Part shown: piece by piece, positions 8,612 through 16,663 of the stretch
How the letters are laid out: the number at the start of each line of letters is the position of its first letter
How positions within the stretch are numbered: position 1 is the stretch's first letter
Source of the DNA: Rhodospirillaceae bacterium
GTDB taxonomy: Bacteria; Pseudomonadota; Alphaproteobacteria; Rhodospirillales; Rhodospirillaceae
Length of the DNA stretch: 64,000 bases
Assembly: GCA_029243545.1 (NCBI GenBank)
Contig: JAQWRV010000019.1
Coordinates: forward strand, 32,318-96,317
Direction of reading: 5' to 3'
The notes under the pieces: model-generated
Seen by the model: the letters and a program-made list of their open reading frames with translations, nothing else
Told to the model about the DNA's origin: nothing
Databases searched by the model: none
Position numbers and translations under genes: made by a program

Positions 8612-9304
8612 CTAAGCATTTTCTTGACGCCGTATTGCAACTACTTGGCCCAGAATAGCGACAGCAATTTCTGAGGGGGTCTTCGCTTTGATATCCAACC
8701 CGACCGGACCGTGAATGCGCGCCACGTCAGCGTCAGAGAAGCCGTCGTCTTTCAAGCGTTGTAATCGCTTCGCATGGGTTTGGGTGCTGCCGAGAGAACC
8801 GATATAAAACGCCGGTGAACGGAGTGCCGCCGCAAGGGCCGGGTCATCGAGTTTGGGATCATGTGTAAGAGTCACCACAGCTGTTCGTTTGTCTGGTGCT
8901 AAGGCATCCATTGCGTCATCAGGCCACTCAGCAACCGTGGTCACGTCAGACAATCTTCCGGCTTTGACAAATCCCTCGCGTGGGTCAATCACCGTGACAT
9001 CAAATCCAGCAAGTTGCGCCATGGGTGCCAATGCTTGGGCAATGTGGACCGCCCCGACAATAACCATGCGGGGCGATGGCCCGTACACGCGGACGAACAG
9101 GGTCGTGTCTGTAATGGGGCCCGAGAGGTCCCGGCCCATCATTTTATTCACCTGTTTCAACTGATCAGGCACCAGTACTAAATCACCGACGGCCTCGCCA
9201 TCCCTAATTAGCGTTTGCTGTCCGTTGCCCGTATCCGTCACCACAGCGCAAATCGAATTGTCGCTCAGTGCCTTTTCCAACGCAGAGAAAAGAGCAGCCT
9301 TCAC
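8612..9304 (-). CDS. XdhC/CoxI-family protein, C-terminal (Rossmann) half
   Basis: XdhC-type proteins bind and insert sulfurated molybdenum cofactor into xanthine-dehydrogenase-family enzymes. This 230-residue protein carries the C-terminal Rossmann-like domain: PRMVIVGAVHIAQALAPMA, FDVTVIDPREGFV, AVVTLTHDPKLDDPAL, FYIGSLGSTQTHAKRLQRL and the terminal IHGPVGLDIKAKTPSEIAVA. Its GTG start at 9304 overlaps the TGA of the N-terminal-half gene by four bases (GTGA), giving translational coupling. A longer reading frame upstream contains no family-like sequence. The split of XdhC into two genes is seen in other alphaproteobacteria. Confidence 0.87.
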   Translation of the reverse strand: MKAALFSALEKALSDNSICAVVTDTGNGQQTLIRDGEAVGDLVLVPDQLKQVNKMMGRDLSGPITDTTLFVRVYGPSPRMVIVGAVHIAQALAPMAQLAGFDVTVIDPREGFVKAGRLSDVTTVAEWPDDAMDALAPDKRTAVVTLTHDPKLDDPALAAALRSPAFYIGSLGSTQTHAKRLQRLKDDGFSDADVARIHGPVGLDIKAKTPSEIAVAILGQVVAIRRQENA

Positions 9305-9624
9305 TCGACCCTCTCCACAAAGACATGAACCGTTCCACCACACGCCAGCCCTACTTCCCAAGCCATGTCATTGGTCACGCCGAATTCAAGCTGACTGGGC
9401 TCCCCTGACTTAATGACCCCAAGGGCCGCCTCAATAACGGCCCCTTCAATACAGCCGCCTGATACAGAACCGGAGAAATCGCCTGCTTCATTGATGGTCA
9501 GATGACTGCCGGCGGGGCGTGGGGACGACCCCCAAGTGCGGACAACCGTTGCCAAGGCCGTGGCTTTACCGGCAGACCGCCATTCGGCCAATCTGTAAAG
9601 TGGATCTGTGTCGAGGTTCACCAT
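9301..9624 (-). CDS. XdhC/CoxI-family protein, N-terminal half
   Basis: A 107-residue protein matching only the N-terminal XdhC_CoxI domain: ALATVVRTWGSSPRPAGSHL, DFSGSVSGGCIEGAVIEAAL and LACGGTVHVFVE are hallmark stretches. The conserved cysteines in SGGCIEG and ACGG are present; in the family they are linked to molybdopterin binding. It overlaps the start of the C-terminal half (GTGA) and its own start overlaps the end of the CoxE-like gene by seven bases, so the three are translationally coupled. The two XdhC halves presumably form one functional unit. Confidence 0.87.
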   Translation of the reverse strand: MVNLDTDPLYRLAEWRSAGKATALATVVRTWGSSPRPAGSHLTINEAGDFSGSVSGGCIEGAVIEAALGVIKSGEPSQLEFGVTNDMAWEVGLACGGTVHVFVERVE

Positions 9625-10823
9625 TGTGTCCGTCCCTGATCATGCCGATACCTATTTCTTAGAGATGACACCGAGATTGCATCCGCGAGAGCCGTAAGAC
9701 TATCCAGATTGTGAGCTGATCTAAAGTCATCAACATAGGGCAACATTTGCTTCACGCCTGCCGACTTAGGCTCGAAGGCATCGAACCGTAACAGTGGATT
9801 GAGCCAGATGAGATGCCGGCAAGACTTTTTCAGACGTATCATTTCTTGAGAAAGCCCAACACCCCCGTCGCGATCGAGACCGTCGCTAATCAACAACACC
9901 AAAGCACCTTGCCCGAGCACCCGTCGGGACCATTGACGGTTAAACTGCGCCAACGTTTCACCAATTCGCGTGCCGCCTGACCAATCTGCGACCGCACGTG
10001 CAACCCGAGCCAATGCTACATCTGGGTCGCTATACGCAAGGTGGTGACTCACGTTAGTTAGGCGCGTCCCAAACAAAAATGTATGCACGCGGTCGCGGTC
10101 ATTTGTTACGGCATGCAGAAAATGCAGAAGCATGCGCGAATAGGATTCCATTGATCCTGAAATATCGCACAGCACCACCAGAGGTGGATGCCGTCTCACT
10201 CTCTTCTTGTGCTTGAGATCAATAAAACTTCCCGTGCGCACCGTATTGCGCAGTGTCGCGTGCATATCGATACGTCGCCCTGCCGGATGAGGTCGGAAAC
10301 GCCGGTTGGGTATATCAGGGATGGGAAGACGGAATTTCTGCATAACGCGTTTTGTCACCGCCTGCTCATCGGCAGACATAGTCTCAAAATCTTTTGACCG
10401 CAGCTGCTCTACCGCAGACCAAGTCTCCTTGGAATCAAATTCTATTTCTGTCGCTTCGTTGATTTGCCGCGATGCGAGCCCGGCTTGCATGAGCGCTTCA
10501 GCCAAACGGCGCGGCAAGGGATTGTCTTGTGATCGAGTATTTTGCTCTACCACGTCATCCAGGGAATCGAACCCAGACTCTTCACGAACTTGGGCTGTCC
10601 AAAAATAGTCGAACGCCATACGAAACAAATCGGACTGGCTATACCGCTCAACGCAAACAGCATGCAATGCCCAATAGACGTCTTCACGCCGATGGATATC
10701 AATACCCGCCAGCGCCTCGATAGCCAGCAGCATTTTTCCGGGCCCTATTGGCAAACCAGAAAAACGCAGCATGCGCAGAAAGTGCATGACATTGATCGCA
10801 AGCGCCTGACCGTTGTGCACCAT
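9618..10823 (-). CDS. CoxE-like von Willebrand factor A domain protein
   Basis: CoxE partners with the CoxD AAA+ ATPase in maturation of the copper-molybdenum or molybdenum centre of CO-dehydrogenase-type enzymes. In this 401-residue protein the N-terminal region FLRMLRFSGLPIGPGKMLLAI is typical of the family. The C-terminal vWA domain contains an intact MIDAS metal site, CDISGSMESYSRM (DxSxS), with later elements GGTRIGETLAQFN and LISDGLDRD. It starts 2 bases after the CoxD-like gene and overlaps the XdhC-N gene. AAA+/vWA pairs act as metal-cofactor insertion or remodelling machines. Confidence 0.88.
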   Translation of the reverse strand: MVHNGQALAINVMHFLRMLRFSGLPIGPGKMLLAIEALAGIDIHRREDVYWALHAVCVERYSQSDLFRMAFDYFWTAQVREESGFDSLDDVVEQNTRSQDNPLPRRLAEALMQAGLASRQINEATEIEFDSKETWSAVEQLRSKDFETMSADEQAVTKRVMQKFRLPIPDIPNRRFRPHPAGRRIDMHATLRNTVRTGSFIDLKHKKRVRRHPPLVVLCDISGSMESYSRMLLHFLHAVTNDRDRVHTFLFGTRLTNVSHHLAYSDPDVALARVARAVADWSGGTRIGETLAQFNRQWSRRVLGQGALVLLISDGLDRDGGVGLSQEMIRLKKSCRHLIWLNPLLRFDAFEPKSAGVKQMLPYVDDFRSAHNLDSLTALADAISVSSLRNRYRHDQGRTQW

Positions 10824-10825
10824 GG

Positions 10826-11749
10826 TTAAGACGCAGCCGCCTTAGCGAGTGAAAACCCACCCGTTTTATTCTTTATGCTGACCTGGGCGATATCGTCTTG
10901 GTATTTGAGTACGACGCCGAGTGTTTCGCTAAAGCTCGAAGGATCTAATTCCGAACGGTCCAACGCAATCAGGGCCCTCGTCCAATCAATTGTTTCTGCA
11001 ATACCGGGAGGTTTGAACAAATCCTCTCCACGCAATTGGTGCACAGCGTCAACCACTTGGGCACTCAAGGTGTGCGCTGCCTCGGGAACTTTAAGTTTGA
11101 GAATCTCCAGCTCACGTTTTGCTGATGGATAGTCGACCCAGTGATATAAGCATCGCCGCTTCAAAGCGTCGTGGATTTCCCGTGTGCGGTTGGACGTAAT
11201 AACAACAATAGGCGGGGCCTCAGCAACAATGCTACCGAGTTCAGGAATAGTAATTTGAAAATCAGATAAGACCTCAAGAAGGTACGCCTCAAATGGCTCA
11301 TCTGTTCTATCGAGTTCATCGATTAGAAGGACAGGCGGTCCTGCTGGATTGGGCCTGAGCGCCGACAGCAAAGGCCGTTCAATCAAATACTCTTCGCCAT
11401 AAATATTGGCTGCCAACTTATCTGTATTATCGCGGTCAGATGACTCAGCCAATCTAATGGCCATCATTTGGCGCGGATAATTCCACTCGTAGACGGCCGA
11501 TGCGACGTCGAGACCTTCGTAGCATTGCAGCCGAATGAGGGTGCGGCCCAAAGTGGCTGCAAGCACTTTGGCGATCTCTGTCTTGCCGACGCCCGCTTCC
11601 CCTTCCAGGAACAAGGGCCTGCCCAGCTTGAGGCATAAGAACAACGCCGTACTCAGTGCACGGTCAGGAACATACCGTCCGTTCCGTAGCAAGTCCTCTG
11701 CCGCTTCGATGGTTGCTGGATATCTGTCTTGCACGGCTTTCGTTCTCAT
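10826..11749 (-). CDS. CoxD-like MoxR-family AAA+ ATPase
   Basis: A 307-residue AAA+ ATPase with Walker A PLFLEGEAGVGKTEIAKVLA (G50-T57), Walker B PVLLIDELDRTDEPFEAYLLE, and sensor-1 PIVVITSNRTREIHDALKRR. This is the MoxR/CoxD layout, and the partner CoxE-like vWA gene follows directly. The family role is ATP-driven maturation of molybdenum hydroxylases. I prefer the ATG at 11749, because the upstream in-frame TTG at 11791 would force translation through the hairpin at 11765-11788. No clear ribosome-binding site is visible. Confidence 0.87.
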   Translation of the reverse strand: MRTKAVQDRYPATIEAAEDLLRNGRYVPDRALSTALFLCLKLGRPLFLEGEAGVGKTEIAKVLAATLGRTLIRLQCYEGLDVASAVYEWNYPRQMMAIRLAESSDRDNTDKLAANIYGEEYLIERPLLSALRPNPAGPPVLLIDELDRTDEPFEAYLLEVLSDFQITIPELGSIVAEAPPIVVITSNRTREIHDALKRRCLYHWVDYPSAKRELEILKLKVPEAAHTLSAQVVDAVHQLRGEDLFKPPGIAETIDWTRALIALDRSELDPSSFSETLGVVLKYQDDIAQVSIKNKTGGFSLAKAAAS

Positions 11750-11764
11750 GCGGTAGAAACAAGA

Positions 11765-11788
11765 CGGGCGCGGAATAAACCGCGCCCG
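11765..11788 (-). terminator. Hairpin between the [2Fe-2S] subunit gene and coxD
   Basis: A perfect 9-bp stem, CGGGCGCGG/CCGCGCCCG, with a 6-base loop. On the minus strand it is followed by TCTTGTTTC, only a weak T-run. It probably ends or attenuates transcripts of the upstream small-subunit gene, leaving part to read into the CoxD/CoxE genes. Confidence 0.55.
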
Positions 11789-11819
11789 CAAATTCTTTTC
11801 GGCGTCTCTGTTGCTTTTA

Positions 11820-12272
11820 TTATTGTAGGGCTGCAGCCCTTTTTATTGCTTTACGAATACGAGTATAAGTCCCGCACCGGCAAATATTTGTAATGTAGTC
11901 GTTAATATCTTCATCTGTCGGGTTAGGCACTTCTTTCAGCATTGAAGCCACCGACATAATCATGCCGGACTGGCAGTACCCGCACTGAGGAACGTCCTCA
12001 GCAATCCAAGCCTTCTGAACAGGATGACTACGGTCGTCAGACAATCCTTCGATGGTTGTAATGTCGGAACCATCGGCAAATTCAACTGGTACGGAACAAG
12101 AGCGCTCTGCTACACCGTCTACGTGCACAGTACAGGCGCCGCAGGCGGCAATACCGCAGCCATACTTCGTACCCGTCAGTCCCAAATTGTCACGCAACAC
12201 CCACAAAAGAGGCGTTTCTGGGTCGACGTCGACAGTGTGTTCCTGGCCATTAACTCGGAATTTTACGGCCAT
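11820..12272 (-). CDS. [2Fe-2S] small subunit of a molybdenum hydroxylase (CoxS/IorA type)
   Basis: The protein has 150 residues and two [2Fe-2S] domains. The plant-ferredoxin-type cluster uses C39, C44, C47 and C59 ([16 protein letters not shown]), and the C-terminal helical domain uses C97, C100, C131 and C133 ([23 protein letters not shown]). This is the electron-transfer subunit of xanthine oxidase-family enzymes; the short form with '[11 protein letters not shown]' resembles isoquinoline 1-oxidoreductase alpha subunits. The ATG at 12272 has GAGGAG 6 bases upstream. The cofactor-maturation genes follow, but no gene for a molybdopterin large subunit or a FAD subunit lies in the neighbourhood. 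Confidence 0.92.
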   Translation of the reverse strand: MAVKFRVNGQEHTVDVDPETPLLWVLRDNLGLTGTKYGCGIAACGACTVHVDGVAERSCSVPVEFADGSDITTIEGLSDDRSHPVQKAWIAEDVPQCGYCQSGMIMSVASMLKEVPNPTDEDINDYITNICRCGTYTRIRKAIKRAAALQ

Positions 12273-12500
12273 TGGCATCTCCTCGCGCGGCAATTCAAAG
12301 GCCTACTTAGCCAATGAACATAATTACTTTGTAACTCATTGTACCCTGCACAGGACCTTACGCAAGGCGCACGATTCGTAAAAAGCGAGTTCAACACCGT
12401 CATAAAGGCGTCATTAGCCGTTCAGCCGCCATGGCGCCCAATGTTGGTGCAGAAAGCTGGTTTGAGCGAGGAATAGTAAGGGTTAGCGAGGACTCCCAGA

Positions 12501-12545
12501 CACTATATATAGTGTGTCAAGAGGTCTGACCCACTAAAAATAGTG
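12501..12545. promoter_or_regulatory. Two operator-like palindromes, CACTA-N4-TAGTG
   Basis: CACTATATATAGTG (12501-12514) and CACTAAAAATAGTG (12532-12545) share the inverted repeat CACTA-N4-TAGTG and are 31 bp apart, about three helical turns. The first extends to a perfect 16-bp palindrome (12500-12515). A minus-strand TTGACA (12515-12520) touches the first box. The pair lies 230 bases upstream of the molybdo-hydroxylase small-subunit gene and just before a possible plus-strand transcript. It looks like a double binding site for a dimeric repressor; no regulator gene is adjacent. Confidence 0.5.
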
Positions 12546-12582
12546 ACAATCCGGTTATTATTTGGGAGAGTATTATAGAATT

Positions 12583-12857
12583 TAGTTAGGGGCCAGGGTG
12601 TCCGCAATGATGTCACCGAGTTACTCGACCCGTTCAGGGCTGCCCCTAGCGGACAAAAGATCAAGCCGTCCTCGACCATCGGCCGGGCAACTGCACGAAT
12701 ACCGTCTTTATCGTCGTTTCATATTGAGTTTTCAAAGGCTTCAAGGAGCAGACGCTCAACGTCTCCGAGGTTAGCGGAGCTGCTGTAACGCCTGCGCCTT
12801 TATCAGAGGTGCGTCCCTGAAACTTGGGGCGGGGTTTTAACCCCGCCCTCTTTTTTT
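12583..12857 (+). ncRNA. Candidate structured transcript of unknown family
   Basis: The 665-base stretch between 12273 and 12937 has no recognised gene. A possible -10 (TATTAT, 12571-12576) precedes, and a strong intrinsic terminator ends, a segment with several complementary stretches. TGTCCGC (12599-12605) can pair with GCGGACA (12649-12655). Inside is CGAG-TTA-CTCG (12617-12627). GGGGC (12589-12593) can pair with GCCCC (12642-12646), crossing the first stem like a pseudoknot. A 55-codon ORF starting at 12607 resembles nothing I know. It matches no tmRNA, SRP, RNase P or 6S landmarks that I can recognise. A remnant of a lost gene is an alternative. Confidence 0.3.
12827..12857 (+). terminator. 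Strong intrinsic terminator
   Basis: Perfect 8-bp stem GGGCGGGG/CCCCGCCC with loop TTTTAA, followed by TCTTTTTTT. This is a textbook Rho-independent terminator on the plus strand, although no plus-strand protein gene lies upstream within 9 kb. It therefore implies a transcript from the preceding intergenic region. Confidence 0.8.
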
Positions 12858-12937
12858 GTGCCCTTTAGAAAACTATGAATGCCTACCCGCACCAAGATGA
12901 AAGTCATGGTGAAAGCGGTTCGGCGATAGCGACCTAC

Positions 12938-13297
12938 CTAATCCCTGCAGGGCAAAAAATAGACGCTTTCTCTTTCCGCTTTGGCGTGTAATTCAGCCAC
13001 CCCAGGGCGGCTATAAACGTCCTGAGTGCGCCAGGCTTCAAAGCTATGGAAACCAGGCCAACGGATGATGGCAACCGCGTGGGCCTGTTCCGGCCCGAGA
13101 AACGTGAATACGGGCTTTGAAAAGCCTATCACCTCTCCACCAAAGTGGTCCGGTTTCAAACTTTGTCCATCGCTGATGGCTTGGTATTGCTCATAAGCCT
13201 CTTGATCCAGCACCGCATGAACCACAAAGACACTCAGGAATGGACCAGCCCAAAGACCATCTGGCACTGATTGCAAGGGCTCGAACAATGTCGACAT
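12938..13297 (-). CDS. DUF1330-like ferredoxin-fold (dimeric alpha/beta barrel) protein
   Basis: A 119-residue protein resembling DUF1330/NIPSNAP-type dimeric alpha/beta-barrel proteins: LSVFVVHAVLDQEAYEQYQA, then FGGEVIGF and IIRWPGFHSFEAWRTQDVY. Function is unknown. The ATG at 13297 is supported by TAGGAT about 6 bases upstream. It starts 8 bases after the stop of the SDR gene 13306-14025 and is surely co-transcribed with it, suggesting a role with that oxidoreductase. Confidence 0.6.
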   Translation of the reverse strand: MSTLFEPLQSVPDGLWAGPFLSVFVVHAVLDQEAYEQYQAISDGQSLKPDHFGGEVIGFSKPVFTFLGPEQAHAVAIIRWPGFHSFEAWRTQDVYSRPGVAELHAKAERESVYFLPCRD

Positions 13298-13305
13298 GCG
13301 TAATC

Positions 13306-14025
13306 CTACCAGGCAATAGTGTCGCCATTGAACCGGCGATAGCTGCCCGTGTCGGCCATCGAGAAGTTAGCGATCATGCTACGCATGCCCGCTACACTGT
13401 CTGGAATCTCAACTGTCGCACCACCAATTCCCATGCGTGTTTTTACATGGCCTGGGCAGAACGCCATAGCGACAACGTTCTTGTCCTTCAACTCCTCTGA
13501 CATGAGCTGTACCGCTTTAGTTACTGCGGTCTTGGACGTGCAATAGCAAAAGGCAGGTGTGACATCTTCCTGAAATGACCCAACAGTGCTTGACAGAGTA
13601 ATGATCTTCTTTTCGGTGCCGGCCAGTACATTGCCGAGAAACTCTTCCGCCATTTTAATCGGCGCAAAGGTATTGGTTCGGATCACCTTGTCCCAGACTT
13701 CGTAGTCAATGGTGCCAAAATGTTGTGCGCCTAAATGATCTTGGATAGGAACGGGCCCAATAATACCAGCGTTGTTAAGAAGAACATCGATTGGCGTTCC
13801 TGCGTATTCTTTTGCGATGGCTTCGATGGATCCATGATCCAGCATATCCATTGGCTCAATAGAAACGCTGCCATCAGCCTCGGCAGTGATGGCGCGAAGT
13901 TCAGCTGCTCCCTCCCCCTCAGTATCCCGGCAACAGGCAATCACTGTCCAGCCGTCGCCTGCGTATTGGCGAACAAACTCTAGGCCGATACCGCGATTGG
14001 CACCCGTCACTAAGACTGTCGACAT
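13306..14025 (-). CDS. Cytosolic C-factor-like short-chain dehydrogenase
   Basis: A 239-residue classical SDR. It has the cofactor motif TVLVTGANRGIGLEFVRQY, LLNNAG, and the catalytic Ser (ITLSSTVGS) and YxxxK (CYCTSKTA) elements. It belongs to the same C-factor/sniffer-like group as the eight-gene array at 19.0-25.7 kb and shares its C-terminal aromatic ending (GDTIAW), but has no signal peptide. The start is well supported by GGAGAG. Substrate unknown. A DUF1330-like gene follows with 8-base spacing. Confidence 0.88.
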   Translation of the reverse strand: MSTVLVTGANRGIGLEFVRQYAGDGWTVIACCRDTEGEGAAELRAITAEADGSVSIEPMDMLDHGSIEAIAKEYAGTPIDVLLNNAGIIGPVPIQDHLGAQHFGTIDYEVWDKVIRTNTFAPIKMAEEFLGNVLAGTEKKIITLSSTVGSFQEDVTPAFCYCTSKTAVTKAVQLMSEELKDKNVVAMAFCPGHVKTRMGIGGATVEIPDSVAGMRSMIANFSMADTGSYRRFNGDTIAW

Positions 14026-14182
14026 AATCTCTCCTTCACCCTTGTTTATGAGCCGACGTAAAGTGGCCCATCCATTTGACCGAGCGCTTCAGCACCATCT
14101 TTGGTTATGACAACCAAGTCTTCAAGTCACGAGGCAGGTTTTTTCTTTGCCCGCACCTATGCCGCAGCCTACTGTCATCTCC

Positions 14183-15178
14183 ATGCGCATACTCTTAGCC
14201 CTTACCCTCCTTATCTCGGCATTTTCCGCCACCGCCGACCCCCTAAAAGGCAAAGTCGGGGTTTATTCCTTTCCGGACAGCGTCTGGTGGGACCAGTGGA
14301 TGGAATTTCAGTCCAACATTGAGGCCCAGCCCGACGACTTTGAGTTCGAATGGTACATGCTTGGCGAATTGGGCTCAGAACAGCAGCTCATCACCGGCGC
14401 CAGGCGCAACCGCATTCAAATCATCAGCGTCTCGTCACAAGGGATGACGTCTCTGGTGCCCGAAATGGGCGTACTGCTCGCGCCCTATATGTTTGACAAC
14501 ATTGAAGAGGCCGACTTCGTCCTCGACAACTACCTCGCCGCGCCCATCGCTGGACTGTTTTCCGACCTCGGGCTTGAGGTGCTTCAATTCACCGAAGTGG
14601 GCTGGGGCGTCATCTACACCGTCGACAAACCTATGCTGGAACCTGAAGACCTGCGCGGTCTGACGCTGCGCATATCGCCTACCATTATCCTTCAGTCCTT
14701 CGTAGAGTCCGTTGGCGCTGATTACGCCGTCATTGAGCTGGGCGAACTCATTCCCGGTTTACAGACCGGCTTGGTCAACGGCGGGCTCACCAACGCCGTA
14801 TTCGTTCATAATGTCCTTCTCGGACAGGTCTGCTGTGTCACCCGCCTCAGGGGCATGTACGAGATGGGCGTTAACTTCGCCAACAAGGGCTGGCTCAGCC
14901 GCGCCACACCCGAACAGGTTCAGGCACTCAAGGACTCTTACACGGACCTCGCATCCATGCGCCGCAGCGTCCGCGCCTATGTGGAAGACGTTATTGCTGA
15001 AGGGGAACCTAACGGCACAACCTACTACGACCTCACACCTGAACAGAGGGACCGCTGGAAACAGGCGTCTTCGTCAGGCCTGCGACGTATTCTCGATGAC
15101 ACCGGCAGTGAAGGCGCGCGGCTGTATCAACTTCTCCTTGATGGAAAGGCCGCCTACGCCCGCCAAAACGGAGAGTAA
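14183..15178 (+). CDS. TRAP transporter solute-binding protein, DctP type (orphan)
   Basis: A periplasmic binding protein of the DctP/TAXI-type TRAP families. The signal peptide MRILLALTLLISAFSATADP supports the ATG at 14183 rather than the earlier start at 14147. Mature-domain signatures include MTSLVPEMGVLLAPYMFDN, FTEVGWGVIYTV and MLEPEDLRGLTLRISPTII. Length after this start is 331 aa. The usual DctQ and DctM membrane partners are absent, so it must use a transporter encoded elsewhere or have another sensing role. The ligand cannot be deduced. Confidence 0.8.
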   Translation: MRILLALTLLISAFSATADPLKGKVGVYSFPDSVWWDQWMEFQSNIEAQPDDFEFEWYMLGELGSEQQLITGARRNRIQIISVSSQGMTSLVPEMGVLLAPYMFDNIEEADFVLDNYLAAPIAGLFSDLGLEVLQFTEVGWGVIYTVDKPMLEPEDLRGLTLRISPTIILQSFVESVGADYAVIELGELIPGLQTGLVNGGLTNAVFVHNVLLGQVCCVTRLRGMYEMGVNFANKGWLSRATPEQVQALKDSYTDLASMRRSVRAYVEDVIAEGEPNGTTYYDLTPEQRDRWKQASSSGLRRILDDTGSEGARLYQLLLDGKAAYARQNGE

Positions 15179-15314
15179 CCGCATTCAAACAAAGAGGCGG
15201 CCTAGAAACTAAGAGAAGAAACAATCGTTAGCTATCAATCGGCTTCTTTTGGCACTGGCAACAGCTGCCCTCGCGTCAAAATTTTATCTTGAAGTAATTT
15301 CTGAGTCTCAGAGC

Positions 15315-15344
15315 CTAAGTGACTCTAATTGAGTCATTTTTCGG
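15315..15344. repeat. 30-bp intercistronic repeat, copy 1
   Basis: Thirty bases here recur at 16634-16663 with one mismatch. The core is an inverted repeat GACTC-TAATT-GAGTC followed on the plus strand by a short T-run. The minus-strand stop codon (TGA) of the MFS gene lies inside the stem. Plus-strand reading it could serve as a weak terminator for the TRAP binding-protein gene. Confidence 0.75.
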
Positions 15345-16557
15345 CATGGACGGGCGCATTGAGAGACGGGTACCGGCTCACCTCCACAAACACCCTGACA
15401 CCCGCAAGCAGGACCGCCGACACAACAAAAGGCAGAGCACTGTTGAAGCCGTAGAGCCAGCCCGCTCCTGCGGGGCCGATGGTGAAGGCCAGCGTGCTGG
15501 TGGCGATGATCAAACCCGACACCGCGCCTTGCTCGTGCGGCTCAACGGCAAGCGTGGGCATGGTCATAGCACCCGTTTGAGACATACCAATGCCGACACC
15601 AAGTACCGCCATACTCGCGAACAAGATCAACGCTGTGCCGCCCAGGCTGAGGCCAATCATCCCCACAAAAGAAAATATGGTACCTGTGCGCACCAGTCGC
15701 AGCGCCGGCCATTTCAAGACTTTCACAACGGTAATCTGAGTCATGAAGAAGGTGGCGAATACAGTGAACGCCGCAAATCCTGCCGTCCGGGCAGTCGTGA
15801 TCGGGTCCAAGACCAAGCGATCCTGAACCAGGAAACCGAGCGTAATCATGGTCACCGCTAACGGCGTGGCAACACAGAACATGACGCAGAGAAGCGGAAA
15901 CACCCGCGGGTCGCGCGCCTTCAATTGAGGGGTCGGTCCGGCCACTGAGCCTCCCATATGACGCGGCAGCAGCACGGCAACAGCGATGATCCCGACCACA
16001 GTAAAAAGCGGCGTCAGCGCCAAAGCCAGAACGAAGCCGAAACCAGCCAGGAGACCGCCAATGAGAGGCCCGAGAATATTCCCCAGGCTATAGGCGGCTT
16101 GCACAGTCGCGAACCCCGCCACCCGGTCGTTTTCTTCCGTCGAGAACCCTGCCACAGCGGCATAAACCGCCACCAATACCGCCGCAAGAAACAATCCCAA
16201 TAGACCGCCGCGGACGATAAGGATCAGCCAGAAGACGACCTCCGACGATACAGCCTCTCTAAGACCCATGTCCGCAAACAGCGCCATGGACACAAAACAC
16301 ACGAAACCGCCGGACAATCCAATCAACGCCACCAGGCGTGGGCCGTAAGAGTTGACCCGCCGTCCCCACCATGGGCTGACGAGAAAAGCGACGAACGAGG
16401 ATGCGGTAACGACGATCCCAGTTTGCAGTTCTGAAAATCCCAGCTCCCGTCCAAGCGGCGGTAAAATAGCGAAGATACTGGCCTGACCGATGACCATAGC
16501 GATCACGGTGACGAACAGAGCCGCGACCCCTGAGGAAATGCCAAATCGGTTTAACAT
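15334..16557 (-). CDS. MFS transporter, 12-TM drug/metabolite efflux type
   Basis: A 407-residue, strongly hydrophobic protein with about 12 membrane segments. The loop 2-3 motif is WWGRRVNSYGPRLVALIG, and loop 4-5 shows LAAVLVAVYAAVAG followed by FATVQAAYSLGNILGPLIGG, the pattern of the major facilitator superfamily (tetracycline/multidrug-antiporter-like). Substrate is unknown. Its stop codon is embedded in a 30-bp repeat also found at the end of the next upstream minus-strand gene, a binding lipoprotein. The two genes are separated by about 86 bases and could share a transcript. Confidence 0.8.
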   Translation of the reverse strand: MLNRFGISSGVAALFVTVIAMVIGQASIFAILPPLGRELGFSELQTGIVVTASSFVAFLVSPWWGRRVNSYGPRLVALIGLSGGFVCFVSMALFADMGLREAVSSEVVFWLILIVRGGLLGLFLAAVLVAVYAAVAGFSTEENDRVAGFATVQAAYSLGNILGPLIGGLLAGFGFVLALALTPLFTVVGIIAVAVLLPRHMGGSVAGPTPQLKARDPRVFPLLCVMFCVATPLAVTMITLGFLVQDRLVLDPITTARTAGFAAFTVFATFFMTQITVVKVLKWPALRLVRTGTIFSFVGMIGLSLGGTALILFASMAVLGVGIGMSQTGAMTMPTLAVEPHEQGAVSGLIIATSTLAFTIGPAGAGWLYGFNSALPFVVSAVLLAGVRVFVEVSRYPSLNAPVHAEK

Positions 16558-16633
16558 TGCTTCGCCAATTTCCCCGTTGTCCTCATGTCTCTGCGCAATA
16601 AAGACAGCTGATACAAAACATTAGATCGTGTCT

Positions 16634-16663
16634 CTAAGTGACTCTAATTGAGTCCTTTTTCGG
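16634..16663. repeat. 30-bp intercistronic repeat, copy 2
   Basis: Second copy of the repeat at 15315-15344, one mismatch in 30. The mismatch changes the stop TGA (copy 1) to GGA, so the binding-protein gene reads three codons further (Gly-Leu-Asn) to a TAG within the same inverted repeat. Confidence 0.75.

Noticed and set aside
12583..12857. tmRNA, SRP RNA, RNase P RNA or 6S RNA in the gene-free region
   Set aside because: None of the landmark sequences of these RNAs could be found by eye; only a generic structured-transcript call is supportable.
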